A DNA stretch of 64,000 nucleotides, from positions 41,633,165 through 41,697,164 of the forward strand of contig NC_087064.1 in NCBI RefSeq assembly GCF_963678635.1. Direction: 5' to 3'. Source of the DNA: Symsagittifera roscoffensis (lineage: Eukaryota; Xenacoelomorpha; Acoela; Convolutidae). The notes under the pieces are model-generated. The model did not search any database, was not told the DNA's origin, and worked only from the letters and a program-made list of their open reading frames with translations. Each line of letters opens with the position of its first letter. The stretch's first letter is position 1. This document shows, piece by piece, positions 19,331 to 29,812 of the stretch. The translations under genes and the position numbers were made by a program.

Positions 19331-20848
19331 AATTCGCATCTGCCCTCGAAAAAAATTCTGCATCTGCCCATGCCAACAAGACTTAAAGCAAAGCAGTTTT
19401 TAGGCCGAAATTTATATTTTTTGATTGCGTGGCTATCAATATGGCAGCCAATTTTTTTTGACAGCCAAAATTACTATCATTTACTTTTTATGATGGTTAC
19501 AAACGTTTGGTCCATTACACAGGTATCTTCTGATCTATAGGCTTCTCGGCCTCTGTCAACCAGCTCCTTCTGTGGACGTCCAATCCATTACAATATTTTT
19601 AACACTAAAATCTGATTAAATCTATATAAAGCCCACCAATATATGTGCTTTGAACCCATGTGCTTTCAATTTTTACGCTTCCGTCTGGCAAGTTTTATCA
19701 AAAAGGAATGAAGACTTTTTCAGGTTAAAAACTTGGTTAACAAAATCATTTGATAGCTAGATTTATAATCAATTCAATTTTGTTAGCTTCTTCGGCGTTT
19801 TTAGCCTTGAGGTAATGACTACTCCTGGGATAGCAAAGGTCCCAGGTTCGAAACTGTTCAGGACCTGTTTTTCAATTTGAAAATTTCCCGTTTCAAGAAA
19901 TTGTACGTCTATCGTCTGTCTCTCTATGTTTTGTCTGCCCCATTACAGACTTTTCTTGTTCACTGAGAATTTTCATATTCGTCCAAAAGGTTCATTCGGC
20001 CTGTATTGTTTCTACTTATGTTATATCGGCTTAGCGTACATCTAACATTACTTTCGGCTTCTTGAATTACTTGTATGTCGACGTGAAGTAAAAAAAAACA
20101 GTCTTCTTCTTTTTCGTGTTTCTGGAGGGGGCATCAAATCAGAGTATCAGTACTTTATAGCTCAAAGTTCTTATGACAACAACTTGGTTTTTGGCTCAAT
20201 GGGTGTTCACCCAATTTTTGTCGACTTAAGTTTCCTCTTGATGAAGGTTTCTTAATACTAATTAAGCCCAGTAATACTAATTAAGTCCAGTATACAGCAC
20301 GGTAGCAACCAGCGGTGTCTTATTTAGTGTAAATAATTCATTTTCTCTTTTTAATTAATTTTCTTGTCCGTTTTTTTGCTATCTATTTCTATTTCTCAAG
20401 GCCTCACTGTATTCTGTAATTGTTCCATTTAACATCTTTGCGATAATCGAATTTTCAGACTTAATTCAATATGATTCATTTCAGTATGATTCATTTCAAT
20501 ATGTCACTAAAGATCTCTGTGGCCGAATTGTCCAATAGACTGTCCAAGTGTTTTACTCTGAAGCAGCAAATCTCGTATTTTCTTGATTTTTAAAGCTCTT
20601 TTGACACTTTTGTTTTTGTGCTTGAGAAGTACAGCCTCGCCTGTATTGAAATTTGGTCTTAAATTGATCTTATAAGGCACTAGTGTGTAGAACTAGTGAA
20701 ACTATTGAGCACACATTGGGAAAAACTAATTTTAAGTCATTGGTAAAAAATGAGTAATGCAATTTGTTGAGAAATTTATCAGCGTTTTTAAATTTTTGAG
20801 TAAAATTACTGTCTGCCGAATGAAATTTTTCATGCTTATGTTGTTAAG
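19331..20848. other. Intronic stretch with no gene
   Basis: AT-rich sequence with no supported coding. Near 19805-19870 the text 'ggcgttt...cttgaggtaatgactactcc...ggttcgaaac' resembles a decayed tRNA-derived SINE head with a B-box-like GGTTCGAA. Confidence 0.35.
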
Positions 20849-20958
20849 GTAGCTGCAAAGTCTGCTTCGAGCAAAAATAACAAGGAGTTCCAAGATGTCA
20901 GATTGACTGAATCTACCACTAAACATCTGCCCCCACAGGTTCCCCAGTTTCCAATGAG
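20849..20958 (+). CDS. MDM1: MDM1 exon 5
   Basis: Acceptor TGTTGTTAAG, donor ATGAG|GTAAAT. Phase 0 in, phase 2 out. Encodes VAAKSASSKNNKEFQDVRLT and a Pro-rich end. Chosen because both phases fit exons 4 and 6; the AAG acceptor is weaker than the others. Confidence 0.65.
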
Positions 20959-21108
20959 GTAAATGCGACTTGTTGTTTAAAGCGTCCTGTACCGGCCAAA
21001 AACTAGAAGTGATTTTTTAGATTCTACTTTTAAACTTGCTCAGTTAGAAATTTTATTTCTCGATGAGAACTTTCTCTCATGATTCTAGTGTAATCTTTTC
21101 ATGTTTAG

Positions 21109-21181
21109 AAAACTTCGAACTACGTATAATTCGAGCTTCAAGGATATAACCAGAGCTGAACTCTCCAAAACTGCGCCGGTT
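21109..21181 (+). CDS. MDM1: MDM1 exon 6
   Basis: Acceptor CATGTTTAG, donor GGTT|GTAAGT. Encodes KLRTTYNSSFKDITRAELSK, a further SxY...F repeat that corresponds to the vertebrate EYRAKFLSPAQYL region just before the THFSRDH block. Phase 0 out, matching exon 7 on the far side of the Polinton. Confidence 0.75.
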
Positions 21182-21268
21182 GTAAGTGATAATATTGAAA
21201 ACTTAGAATGTTGCTTCAATTGTAGGTTAATTTGAACTGAGCTTAAGGGTCGAAGTGGACAGATTGAT

Positions 21269-21274
21269 GCTTTT
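21269..21274. repeat. Left target-site duplication of Polinton (GCTTTT)
   Basis: GCTTTT directly precedes the AGTAGTATTG terminus and is repeated at 38920-38925. Six bp is the Polinton/Maverick duplication length. Confidence 0.92.
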
Positions 21275-21451
21275 AGTAGTATTGTAATCCGCCGTTTGTC
21301 CTGAGGGGGGTCATTCCTAAAGGGGGGGTGTCAAAAAGGTCCTAAAACCTAAGTGAGGGGTCCTAAATTCTTAGGACCCCTCACTTAGGTTTTGAGACCT
21401 TTTTGACCCCCTTAGGAATGACTCCCCACCAAAGGACACACGGCGGATTAC
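21275..21451. repeat. Left Polinton terminal inverted repeat, itself a long hairpin
   Basis: About the first 102 bp match the inverted right end. In addition 21284-21451 is nearly palindromic about 21367, running from GTAATCCGCC to GGCGGATTAC with CCTAAAACCTAAGTGAGGGG and its complement inside. So the left end alone can fold back on itself. Confidence 0.85.
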
Positions 21452-21794
21452 AGTTGAAGACCCCCAATTTTTAGGGGTCCGCCAGTATAGGGGTCCGCCT
21501 CAGATCCAAGGGCAAGGATTTTGCATTTTTCCCAGCGCTTTGCCCACTATCACCGAAAAGTGCTGGTATCCTAATTTTAGGATCCAAAAATTTTTTTTTG
21601 GCCTCCCAACTAGGATTTTACCAAACAGTCGCAAAATGCTGGTTCCTTGGCGGAAATTAATTTTTTGGATCTTTTCGTTTGTCTCGAAAAATTTTCTACC
21701 GTCACTTTGAACGTACGAATAAAAATTGAAATGCATGTTCATTCTCACTCACCGCCGTCACTAACACCCTTCTTTTTTAACATCAGATACTGAA

Positions 21795-22007
21795 ATGTTG
21801 AATAATAAAATAGATAAAATGAGTTTAATAGGAAAGTGGCACACTGAGGATATTGATCAAGAAAATTTAACTTTCTCAGTTTTTTCAACTGGTGTCAGAT
21901 CAAAAAGTAGTAAAATTCACCGTCGTCATAAAGTTCTCATCTCGAGGTTTGCTGAAATAGCAAAAAAAAAGAATATGCTCAAAGTTGTAAACAGCTGTTT
22001 TATTTGA
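21795..22007 (+). CDS. Small Polinton ORF, function unknown
   Basis: 70 codons from ATG 21795. Charged, with KSSKIHRRHKVLISRFAEIA. I do not recognise it. It lies between the left terminus and the first conserved ORF and could be the remnant of a longer gene. Confidence 0.3.
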   Translation: MLNNKIDKMSLIGKWHTEDIDQENLTFSVFSTGVRSKSSKIHRRHKVLISRFAEIAKKKNMLKVVNSCFI

Positions 22008-22283
22008 ATGACTTCTCCAAATAACGTGGTGCTTTTATACAAAACAGAAAAAGTAATCATTGCTACTTATGAAAACTGATTTAATTACTCATTCGATTTT
22101 GACTCTATGATGATTGAGAAAGGGGTGGAGCGAATGATTCGACTTTGTTTTGATAAATTTTCAAAATATCAATAACTTCCAGTGATCTATCTTAATATCT
22201 ACCACCGAGATATAGGACTGAGTAAGTGGTATCTGCAAGGTCACTTTCACTTCCACTGGCTTGAATTTCATCAGGTCCGCTAG

Positions 22284-22733
22284 TTGTTGGAAAAAAATAC
22301 AATTAAATTGGAAAAACCTAGAGTTACTTCAACGGACATGGAAATCATTCACGAGATTTATTTGACTATGAAAAAAACCTACCCGGAAAACTCTGACCGC
22401 CGTAATTATTTTCTAGCTACATGTTCTCTGTTTTTCTTTTCTTGTAAAAATGATATTAACTATGATGTTCCCATTAAACTTAGACCATATGGAGGTCTTA
22501 TTGGCATAGACAATTCTTCATTGGACGAATACCTGATTGATTCAAAAATATTACGACTGCGTGCAATTTTACACGATGCCGCGGGATTTGTCCACGAAGT
22601 TTTTAACACAGGTCCCATCTACTGTTATATGCTACCCTGGAAATGTAACAACAGCCTGATTGGTCACTTGAGTGGTATTACGTTCTATTTATTTGTTAAA
22701 CTGACAATTCTCTATCAATTGTTAGAATGTTGA
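22284..22733 (+). CDS. Conserved Polinton protein, function unknown
   Basis: Open from a TTG at 22284; the first ATG is at 22338. The protein holds IKLRPYGGLIGIDNSSLDEY and RAILHDAAGFVHEVF, and its last codons overlap the start of the next ORF (ATG 22727, TGA 22731-22733). From memory, similar sequences occur in other animal Polintons, but I attach no function. This is one of the few uninterrupted ORFs in the element. Confidence 0.55.
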   Translation: MLEKNTIKLEKPRVTSTDMEIIHEIYLTMKKTYPENSDRRNYFLATCSLFFFSCKNDINYDVPIKLRPYGGLIGIDNSSLDEYLIDSKILRLRAILHDAAGFVHEVFNTGPIYCYMLPWKCNNSLIGHLSGITFYLFVKLTILYQLLEC

Positions 22734-23365
22734 AGGAAAAATCGATCGTGCTAGACTTAGAAGGATTCCGTTGTAGGAAAAATAATTTTATAGTTAAAGA
22801 ACTAGCCATTACAACTTCTGATTACAGTGATTTTCTTATTTTTCTACCTCCAGCCAGTTTCAATTCACTTCCTAAATCTGAACAAAAAGCATACAGCTGG
22901 TTGACAAATAACTTGCGCGGAATCCACTGGGTAATCGGTGATTATTTATTTTCAAACCTCAATCAGATTATTCAAAGTTTTGTTTTGAGAAACTCTAACG
23001 CCATCTTTTACGCTAAAGGAAAAGAAAAGGCTGATCTTCTGGCAAAGTATTTGGATCGAAAAGTTGTGAACCTTGATGAATTGGGTTGCTTGAGAATACA
23101 GAGTTATCCAGCTTGCAATAGATATTCACATCATAACCACTCCAGGAATCACTGCGCCCTGAAGAAAAGCAAGGCGTTTTTTGATTGGCTGAAGAATGAG
23201 CAACAGCGAGAGTCTAACGATGTTGGAGACGTACCTATCTCCAAATTCAGTGTTATGTGCTTGGATGAATCCAGAGAGCGACATCAAATTATCATTAACA
23301 AGAGTAGAACTAATCGATTGCCGAGGTCAATTGGTGCAGCGAAAAGAACAAATCACTTTATCTGA
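22727..23365 (+). CDS. Polinton exonuclease-like ORF
   Basis: 212 codons. The N-terminus reads IVLDLEGFRCRKNNFIVKEL, where D-x-E fits the first acidic motif of a DEDD 3'-5' exonuclease fold. Further on, AIFYAKGKEKADLLAKYLDR and SRNHCALKKSKAFFDWL have the layout of the later His/Asp-containing motif (H..CAL..A), though the final Asp is not obvious. It overlaps the preceding ORF by seven bases. In a Polinton it may act in replication or repair of DNA ends. The enzymatic assignment is by motif only. Confidence 0.5.
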   Translation: MLKEKSIVLDLEGFRCRKNNFIVKELAITTSDYSDFLIFLPPASFNSLPKSEQKAYSWLTNNLRGIHWVIGDYLFSNLNQIIQSFVLRNSNAIFYAKGKEKADLLAKYLDRKVVNLDELGCLRIQSYPACNRYSHHNHSRNHCALKKSKAFFDWLKNEQQRESNDVGDVPISKFSVMCLDESRERHQIIINKSRTNRLPRSIGAAKRTNHFI

Positions 23366-23403
23366 AGAAGAGTTAACTACTTTGAGAAGGTTTTTCCCGG
23401 TGA

Positions 23404-23764
23404 TTGACCAATTCATATACTTTCAACGGTTCAAGTTTCTTCAAAATATTAGCCGGCAAACGAGGAGTTTATCTTCCCAAGCTAGTCTTAGTACTCAAAC
23501 GTCAGCCCGGAGTTCAAATGGACTTCAGCAGCAGTGATTTACCTGTAGAAGTTCAGAAATTAGAAAAAGAAAACTCAGTGAAGAAAATCATTTTATGTGA
23601 AAACTAAAAATGTCCCAGCCAATTATGTAGTGGAAATGTATGACAATGAAAATGATACTACTAAAGTTTACACTGGTTATACTCGATACGAGATTTTTTA
23701 CTGTTTAGAAAAAATAATAAATTTCATAACCACACATTTTTCTTCCTCAATAAGAAACGGTTGA
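23404..23764 (+). pseudogene. Polinton small ORF with a frameshift
   Basis: Two open segments, 23404-23607 and 23600-23764, in different frames appear to belong together: the first ends near EVQKLEKENSVKKIILCEN and the second opens with NVPANYVVEMYDNENDTTKV. Function unknown. A third overlapping frame at 23196-23537 is probably not real. Confidence 0.4.
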
Positions 23765-23811
23765 TATAGATAGATAGTCAGAGAGAGAGAGAAAAAAAAT
23801 TGAAAACGTGA

Positions 23812-24090
23812 ATGTGTGAAATATCAGATGATGAGCCTGATGCAAGTATAGTTACTGACTTTGTTTATGATCCAAATAACACCGAACAAAAGTCTTGGAA
23901 ATTTTGTTTTGATGCCAATGTTCCCAGATCAGAAGTAGTTTTTATGTCCCAACTGATTATAATTTTATTTTTACTAAGCTTTTGTATCTATAAACTTTCT
24001 TTGACGCAAGTAATCTGTGAAGAAACATCAGTTTGGTTTTCCATATTGTCTGGATTAGTTGGGTACGTGCTACCAAACGCAAGGATATGA
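23812..24090 (+). CDS. Polinton membrane protein
   Basis: 92 codons from ATG 23812. An acidic N-terminus is followed by one clear transmembrane helix (LIIILFLLSFCIYKL, about residues 48-62) and a second hydrophobic segment WFSILSGLVGYVL at the end. The TGA overlaps the ATPase ATG by ATGA (24087-24090), the sort of coupling seen in compact viral genomes. Similar small proteins sit just upstream of the packaging ATPase in other Polintons as far as I recall. A virion membrane role is inference. Confidence 0.55.
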   Translation: MCEISDDEPDASIVTDFVYDPNNTEQKSWKFCFDANVPRSEVVFMSQLIIILFLLSFCIYKLSLTQVICEETSVWFSILSGLVGYVLPNARI

Positions 24091-24783
24091 ATAAAATTAT
24101 TGATACGTCGACAAGACTGTTTTTGGCAGTTGTAGGACCTTCGGTATCAGGAAAAACAGAATTAATTTTCAATTTTTTGAAAGGGAGAACTTTTTATCTC
24201 AAATTTGGAAAAGTATTTTTTTTACAAAGATATTCAATCTATACTTAAGGACGAGTTGAACGCTCGCAGATTTCGATTAGAATTTGTCAACTTTGATGGA
24301 TTCGATCGTTTGAGAAACATTGAAAACATTCTGTTAGTGTTTGATGACTCATGCGAAGAAATATACATTGATAAAGAATTCGTTTAACTAGCAACAGCAG
24401 GAAGACACAAAGGCTTAGATGTTATTTATGTCAAACATAATTTATTCCAACAAAGTCGATGGTCACGAACTTTTGATTTGAACACATCTCACATCATTTT
24501 ATTCAAATCATCTCGTGATATTCAGCAACTTGATCACCTCGGAAGACAACTTAGTGCACCTAAATTTTTACGGCAATCGTATGAACTGGCTACAAAAGAC
24601 AGCTTTGGACATCTATTAATAGATTTTGAACCCCGAACATCAGACTGTCTCAGATACTGTTCAAACATAATACCACCTGGTCCGTCAATTTTCTATTTAC
24701 CATTAGATAAGGCAGAAGTGACACCCATCACAAATGAACGCGAAAAAAATTCTGCAGCACAGGGTACAATTGAATCCAACTAA
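24087..24783 (+). pseudogene. Polinton packaging ATPase (FtsK/HerA type), broken
   Basis: ATG at 24087. Walker A is GPSVSGKTELIF near 24137-24172. Walker B is ILLVFDDSCEE near 24328-24360, followed by AGRHKGLDVIYVKHN and TSHIILFKSSRD, the sensor-type blocks of the FtsK/HerA ATPases that pump DNA into capsids. Breaks: a frameshift in a T-rich run around 24212-24222 and an in-frame TAA at 24385-24387. All key motifs remain recognisable, so loss of function is from these breaks and not from motif decay. Confidence 0.85.
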
Positions 24784-25043
24784 GTCAGCTACGGAGCTTT
24801 ATTGGAAAATCATCAAATACTCAAGTTATATCAGTCGTTTGCGAATGCTTGCTCAATGTAGTCAACGGTAATGTGCCTGTTAGTTTTCCAAATCTTAATA
24901 ATTTCGAAGAAACATATAAGATTCTAATCCATGCAAAAACGAGTCTCGAAAAAAAATCAGCTGTTATATTGAGTATACAAGGATTTTATCTAATCAGACA
25001 TATACTTTATTTTTGCTTCAAGTATTTGACAGCAGGAAAATGA
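24734..25043 (+). pseudogene. Polinton small virion-type protein, frameshifted
   Basis: Starts at ATG 24734, inside the ATPase end. One frame reads to TAA at 24869; the likely continuation is in the frame that opens at about 24840 and holds LNVVNGNVPVSF, then LEKKSAVILSIQGF. The change of frame lies near 24836-24842. By position and composition it resembles a minor virion or core protein of other Polintons. Function is inference. Confidence 0.5.
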
Positions 25044-25930
25044 CAGCACAAGAGTTTGTTCTGATTCCGAAGCATATTTATATTAGAGAACAAACCCATG
25101 CAGCGCAAATTTTGCTTGAAAACTCAATCAAACATAAAAAAAACCGCAACTATCATACTTGAATCGATTAAGACCCCTAAAAGCAACCACAACAACTAAT
25201 TCTCCAGTTATACCAACCCCCGAAACACTTATCAATGCCACAATCAACAAGAACAAGCTCTCCTTCTCTCTGAAGATGAGGGAAATGAGCTGGAAACAAG
25301 TACTGAGCTTAATGATGCTTTATCCACTGAACGTATTACGTTACAATTACAACTCATGGACGAAAACAAACCTAAGCTAGCAAAAAAAAGTTCTGGAATT
25401 TATTAAAAAGTCAGAATGAGTCACAATAAACAAAGAAATTGAAGAGCTTTACGTTGATAAAGGTCCAACCGGTCTTAAGGCATCAGTTTTTTGTATGATA
25501 TACAACAGCAAACTAAAAAGTTATACAACCCTGCGTTCATACTGATTTTGAGGTCTCTCAAACTTGACGAACAGTTGGTTATGAACAAGTATGCGAAAGT
25601 CGCGGTTCAGTCTCCTTTCTCCCAAGAAACCGTCGTCAACGAGTTCCAGCTCAAATAGCATTAAAAGACGCAAAACCAGAAGGACTGTTGCAGACAGGGA
25701 AAGAGAATGGTCAGCGCAAAAAACCAAACGAGAAGAAGGCGCAGAAGAAGAAGACTCTGAATTGTACGGAACGCCCGATAACGATTCAGATTCTGCAACG
25801 ACAGAGAAGACGAAGACAAAAACAAAAAAATGGCAAGATTACACCAGCTGAAGAAAAACTATTGAAAACTAAATTTACAAGTAAAGGTCCAGCATTTTCT
25901 GGCGGTATACAGAATTTAAAAGAGGAATAA
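25040..25930 (+). pseudogene. Polinton ORF upstream of integrase, multiply frameshifted
   Basis: The ATG at 25040 overlaps the TGA of the preceding ORF (ATGA). The first frame includes MTAQEFVLIPKHIYIREQTH and stops near 25162. Later segments in other frames carry LQLMDENKPKLAKKVLEFI, then RRKTRRTVADREREWSAQKT and a Lys/Glu-rich tail. Similar stretches precede, or are fused to, the integrase in insect Polintons as I remember them. At least four frame changes make the exact boundary with integrase uncertain. Confidence 0.5.
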
Positions 25931-26767
25931 AAAAATTCGCGTAGTAAAAAAAAACATTTTTTACATACAGAGCCTGCATACACAAAATATCGAACAGTTC
26001 GTCGCAAAACACCACGCCTCAATGTGATAGTTTATGACATAGACGAAATATGGTCAATTGACCTAGCGTAGGTTGATAAACTTGCAGATTACAACAAGAC
26101 CATTAAATATCTTATGGTTGCAGTGGATTGCATGTCCCGCTATCTAAGTGTACAGCCATTGAAATCAAAGTATGCTACCTCAACTGCGGAAGCATTCAAA
26201 CAAGTGATAAAAACAAAACAGCCACAAAAAGTCCGGGTAGATGAAGGCACAGAATTCAAGGGGTCAATCAGAATTTGATGTGAGAAAAAGGGCTTTAAAA
26301 CATACACAACAGAGTGAAAAAAAGTCCGCTTTCTCCAAGAGGAACATTCGATCACATAAATGTTTTATAAGTATTTGGAGGACAAATGGACCTACTCTTA
26401 CAGCGATAAGCTTCAAGACTTTGTCAACACAATAAATTCGAGAACAAACAGCGTCATCAAATTATCCCCCAATACAGTGACAAAAAAGGATGTTCCACGT
26501 CTAATTTCTTCAAGAGCGGAACAATTATTGAAAGTAGTTCGCCGACCAAAGCTCTACGTTGGCGATTTTGTGAGAATAGCAAAAATTGACATCCCTTTTC
26601 CAAAAAGTTGTAAACAATCCTTCACTGACGAAGTTTTTGAAATATTTGACATACCAACAAGGAACCCACCGACTTATAATCTTATCGACGCTGATAGAGA
26701 ACCAATAGAGGATAAATTTCATGAGCCCGAACTAATAAGAGAATTGGAAAAGGAAGGGTCTAGCTAA
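25931..26767 (+). pseudogene. Polinton retroviral-type integrase, broken
   Basis: The core holds YDIDEIWSIDLA (first Asp, near 26030-26070), YLMVAVDCMSRYLSVQPLKS, then VRVDEGTEFKGS (second Asp, near 26236-26270). NIRSHK-like text is where the catalytic Glu region should be. The C-terminal half (26360-26767) is open and contains RRPKLYVGDFVRIAKIDIPF and a chromodomain-like end. Breaks include an in-frame TAG near 26068, a TGA near 26278 and frameshifts up to 26360. The enzyme would have joined Polinton ends to target DNA and made the 6-bp staggered cut that matches GCTTTT. Confidence 0.82.
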
Positions 26768-26770
26768 ACA

Positions 26771-27645
26771 ATGTCTAGCAAATTTGTAGGTGACAAAGAT
26801 TCCTTTAGTATTACATTGGTGTCATCAGCCTCAAAATGGATATCTTCATTGAAATTTCACTAGCGAGTTATAAAAATTTGCTGAGTGAAGATATCGATTT
26901 GCAAGGCGAATGGAGAGTTGCATTGACAGGAATAACTCATTTTAACAATGTAACAGATACTAAAATAGTTTACTACAAAAAGACAAAGTTAAAGCAAGTC
27001 TTAAAGTGGGAAAAGAATAAATATCTAGACCATATGATGTAGAGAAAACTGAAATAACAAAGGGTGAATATGACGAAATCAAGAAATTATTCAACGAAAT
27101 CAATGGGAAGGTTGATCTTGATAATTTCAGTTATAGCATCGACCCCATTACCAAACATCTTTCAATGTGGATGCATTATTCGGAAGGCATTACCTTTGAA
27201 AGCCCACAAGTTTCTAGTTTTTTAGGTTTCAAAGGTATAGTAGATGGAACAGGCTACCATATCGGCTATAAAGAATCCAGTCATATCCATAGCACTCTCA
27301 CATCGCAAAACCTCATTTATGACTACCCTGTTGATATCTCTGCTGGAACTCAAATGATGTTTATCTACTTGGATATAATCCATTATCAGATTGTGGGTGA
27401 CTCCAAAGCACCGTTGCTCAGATTCATTGATACTAATCGACGAGTGAGAAACGGTTACGTTTGCAGCATTGAATCAAATCATCGCAAAGTTTTTAGTAAC
27501 TTAGATTATAAAAAAACTCCTCGTGAAGAACATCCAGAGCATTGCGGTAAACCTACGAACAGAAACTGGAAGACTTGTACCATTTGCGGGAGGAGAAGGA
27601 AAAGTTGTTTTGACTTTAAAATTTCAAAACTTTCTGATTCAGATT
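26771..27645 (+). pseudogene. Polinton minor capsid (penton-like) protein, broken
   Basis: ATG at 26771. Recognisable pieces in order are MSSKFVGDKDSFSITLVSSA, WRVALTGITHF, QVSSFLGFKGIVDGTGYHIG, MMFIYLDIIHYQIVGDSKAP and VNLRTETGRLVPFAGG with LTLKFQNF at the end. This is the single-jelly-roll penton of Polintons, which would occupy capsid vertices. Frame changes lie at about 26832, 27025-27050 and in an A-run near 27510-27520. The last frame runs without a stop into the next gene, so the natural terminator has been lost. Confidence 0.82.
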
Positions 27646-28040
27646 ATGGAGGCATACTATCATAATCAAGCGACCATGCCTCACTTCTCAGGACATTACA
27701 GACAGCGGGGTATTGGCTTCGGTGCTCTGGCTATGGGTATTGGACGAGTAGCACTTCCGTTAGCTCGGAAATTTATAGTACCAGTAGCAAAACGTATTGG
27801 AAAAGAATTACTTGTTCAAGCAGCACCCGAATTAATAGATATAGCAACCAAGAAGAAAACGCCCGAACAAGCCTTAAAAAACACAGTAAAAAACACAATC
27901 AAAAACAAGATGGAGCTGGTCGCAGCAAGTCCCGTATGAGCAGAAAACGGAAGACAGCAACAACAACAAAAAGAAAAACAAAAGTTCTCATTCCAAAGAA
28001 ACGAACTCCACTGAGAAGTCGCTCCAATTTTTTCACCTAA
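27646..28040 (+). pseudogene. Polinton basic virion protein, frameshifted
   Basis: Starts at ATG 27646. The N-terminal part holds RQRGIGFGALAMGIGRVALP and IGKELLVQAAPELIDIATKK, a Gly-rich then amphipathic layout typical of small Polinton virion proteins. The first frame stops at 27939. A very basic tail (RKRKTATTTKRKTK) follows in another frame to TAA at 28038-28040, so there is one frame change near 27910. DNA-condensing or membrane-active function is inference. Confidence 0.6.
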
Positions 28041-28047
28041 GTACGAA

Positions 28048-29402
28048 ATGATTTCTAATTTATTACCAACTGAAGCAACTCACAGCTTATTAGACTAATT
28101 TGAAAAGCCTCCTCTACTCGTTAAATTTGAAAATGCATTCACTCAAAAAATTGGTCCATCTTATTCACCTGATGGTCCTATGCTTGAATTTGAAGTTTTT
28201 AGAGATAGAAACAACTTTATCGATCTTCAACGAACTCGCTTGGAGATTGTAGCAAGCGTTGTTCAAAATAATGGTAATGTACTGCGAACTCATGCTACAG
28301 AGGCAGCACAACAAGACACCCCATATTTAGTTATTAATCCCCTTTCATTTTTATTTTCCGAATGCACAATGTCCTTGAATGGAGAAAAAATTTCAACGAC
28401 TAATGCCAATTTCGCTCATAAGAGTTTCATTGAGACCGTATTTTCACATGGTAATGATGCAAAGAAAACATTGCTTGCTTGTCAAGTTTATTATTATGAA
28501 GATAATTCATCAGGTATTGATGGTGCTAATGGGCGAGCTGAAGATGTCGCCGAACGCAAGCGAATCGTAGCTGCATCAAGCGAATTCCATTTAGTTGGTA
28601 AAATTGCTTGTGATTTTTTATCATGTGACAAACATCTTATCAGCGGTGTTACAATAAGTCTTTCTCTGAGACTAGCTCCTAATGACTTTGTTATTATGTC
28701 CGAGCAACCTAATAAACATTACCAAGTTCAAATCACTGAACTGAGGCTAACCTATATGTGCGCAAAATGACAGTAAGAGATATTGTACTATCATCGATAG
28801 AAAAGACTCTGATGAAAATACTCGCAATATACAATTATATTGAAGTTTTACCAAGAACTTTTTTGGCCACAACTGGTGTGCAAAATTGGCGACAAGAAGA
28901 CGTTTCTGCCAAAGAGCCAGTTCGTCGAATGATTTTGGCAATGAGCTCGAATACAGCATACCTGGGAACTAACCGAACAAACCAGTTTCATTATCAAAAA
29001 TTTCAGCTGAATGAAATCATTGTTAACCGAAACTGTCTACCCTTTGCAGGTACTCCTGTGTCAGCGGCTCATAACAAAAGAATATACTATAACACATTGG
29101 AAGCTCTAGACTTTGTTTTTAACAATAGTTATGGAATCAGTTTGGCTAATTATCACAATCATTATTTTATGGCATTTGATCTCAGATCTACTCAGGAGGC
29201 TTCACATGACTTTATTCCTCCTGAATTGACCAACTGCACCATTTCAGTAGAACTGAAGTTTAATGCACCGCTGGGGGGAAATGTGGAGTTACTTTTCATG
29301 GGAGAGCGTGCATCGACAGTTTATGTGCGTTCCGATAGAAAAATAGCTAAAAAACACTCCCATGAATTGAATCGGAAAAATGAACAATCAACAGATTACT
29401 GA
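28048..29402 (+). pseudogene. Polinton major capsid protein, broken
   Basis: ATG at 28048, about 450 codons in total, the expected size. The first part has MLEFEVFRDRNNFIDLQRTR and LVINPLSFLFSECTMSLNGE, the first jelly-roll of the double-jelly-roll capsid protein. The second part has LPFAGTPVSAAHNKRIYYNT, NSYGISLANYHNHYFMAFDL and SVELKFNAPLGGNVELLFMG. Breaks are only two: an in-frame TAA at 28096-28098 and a frameshift near 28755-28765. The gene is otherwise long and well preserved. It overlaps the protease start. Confidence 0.87.
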
Positions 29403-29812
29403 GCTAATTAACCAATGCAAGCATTAAAACATCGATTTAGAGGTGTTTTACCAGCTAACTTAGCATTTAGAACAATTTTGAAACGCGACAAAACTTTTAT
29501 GATAAAGAACGCATCCAACTCAGACCAGCCAGGAACTCACTGGCTACTATTCGCTCAAACTGGTGGTCAAATTCTCTTTGCAGATCCTCTTGGAATGGGA
29601 CTACACAACTATCCACATGTTTACAAATACATGAGATATTCTATTCATGAAGGAAACCAAATACTGATGAGCAAGCCAATCCAATCAGCTAACACCTGTG
29701 TGGACTTTATTGTATTTATGTTGCTCATGTTAAACTTTCATCCAAATTTCGTATAGGTTTCAAAGTAAACGACCATGACATGATGCGTTTCGCTAAACAT
29801 ATGATGTTATAA
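29380..29812 (+). pseudogene. Polinton adenovirus-like cysteine protease, broken
   Basis: Likely ATG at 29380, overlapping the capsid gene. The histidine block is GTHWLLFAQ, the acidic residue lies in FADPLG, and the Gln is in KPIQSAN, with the nucleophile Cys close behind, in the H-D/E-Q-C order of this maturation protease. Breaks are a frame change near 29415-29425 and another at about 29693-29700, immediately before the catalytic Cys. Past that point the ORF is readable in another frame to TAA at 29810-29812. The break next to the Cys by itself would inactivate the enzyme. Confidence 0.82.

Larger units (their letters stand above)
13367..20848 (+). other. Large MDM1 intron filled with repeats
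   Basis: 7482 bp. Contains the tandem gag-like repeat and fold-back (13856-17647), a direct repeat pair (about 13740-13830 and 18215-18315, both with 'caagagcaa' then 'tctgttctacagctaa'), a hAT-like repeat (18989-19330), and a tRNA-like stretch near 19800. No additional MDM1 exon was recognised. Confidence 0.55.
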
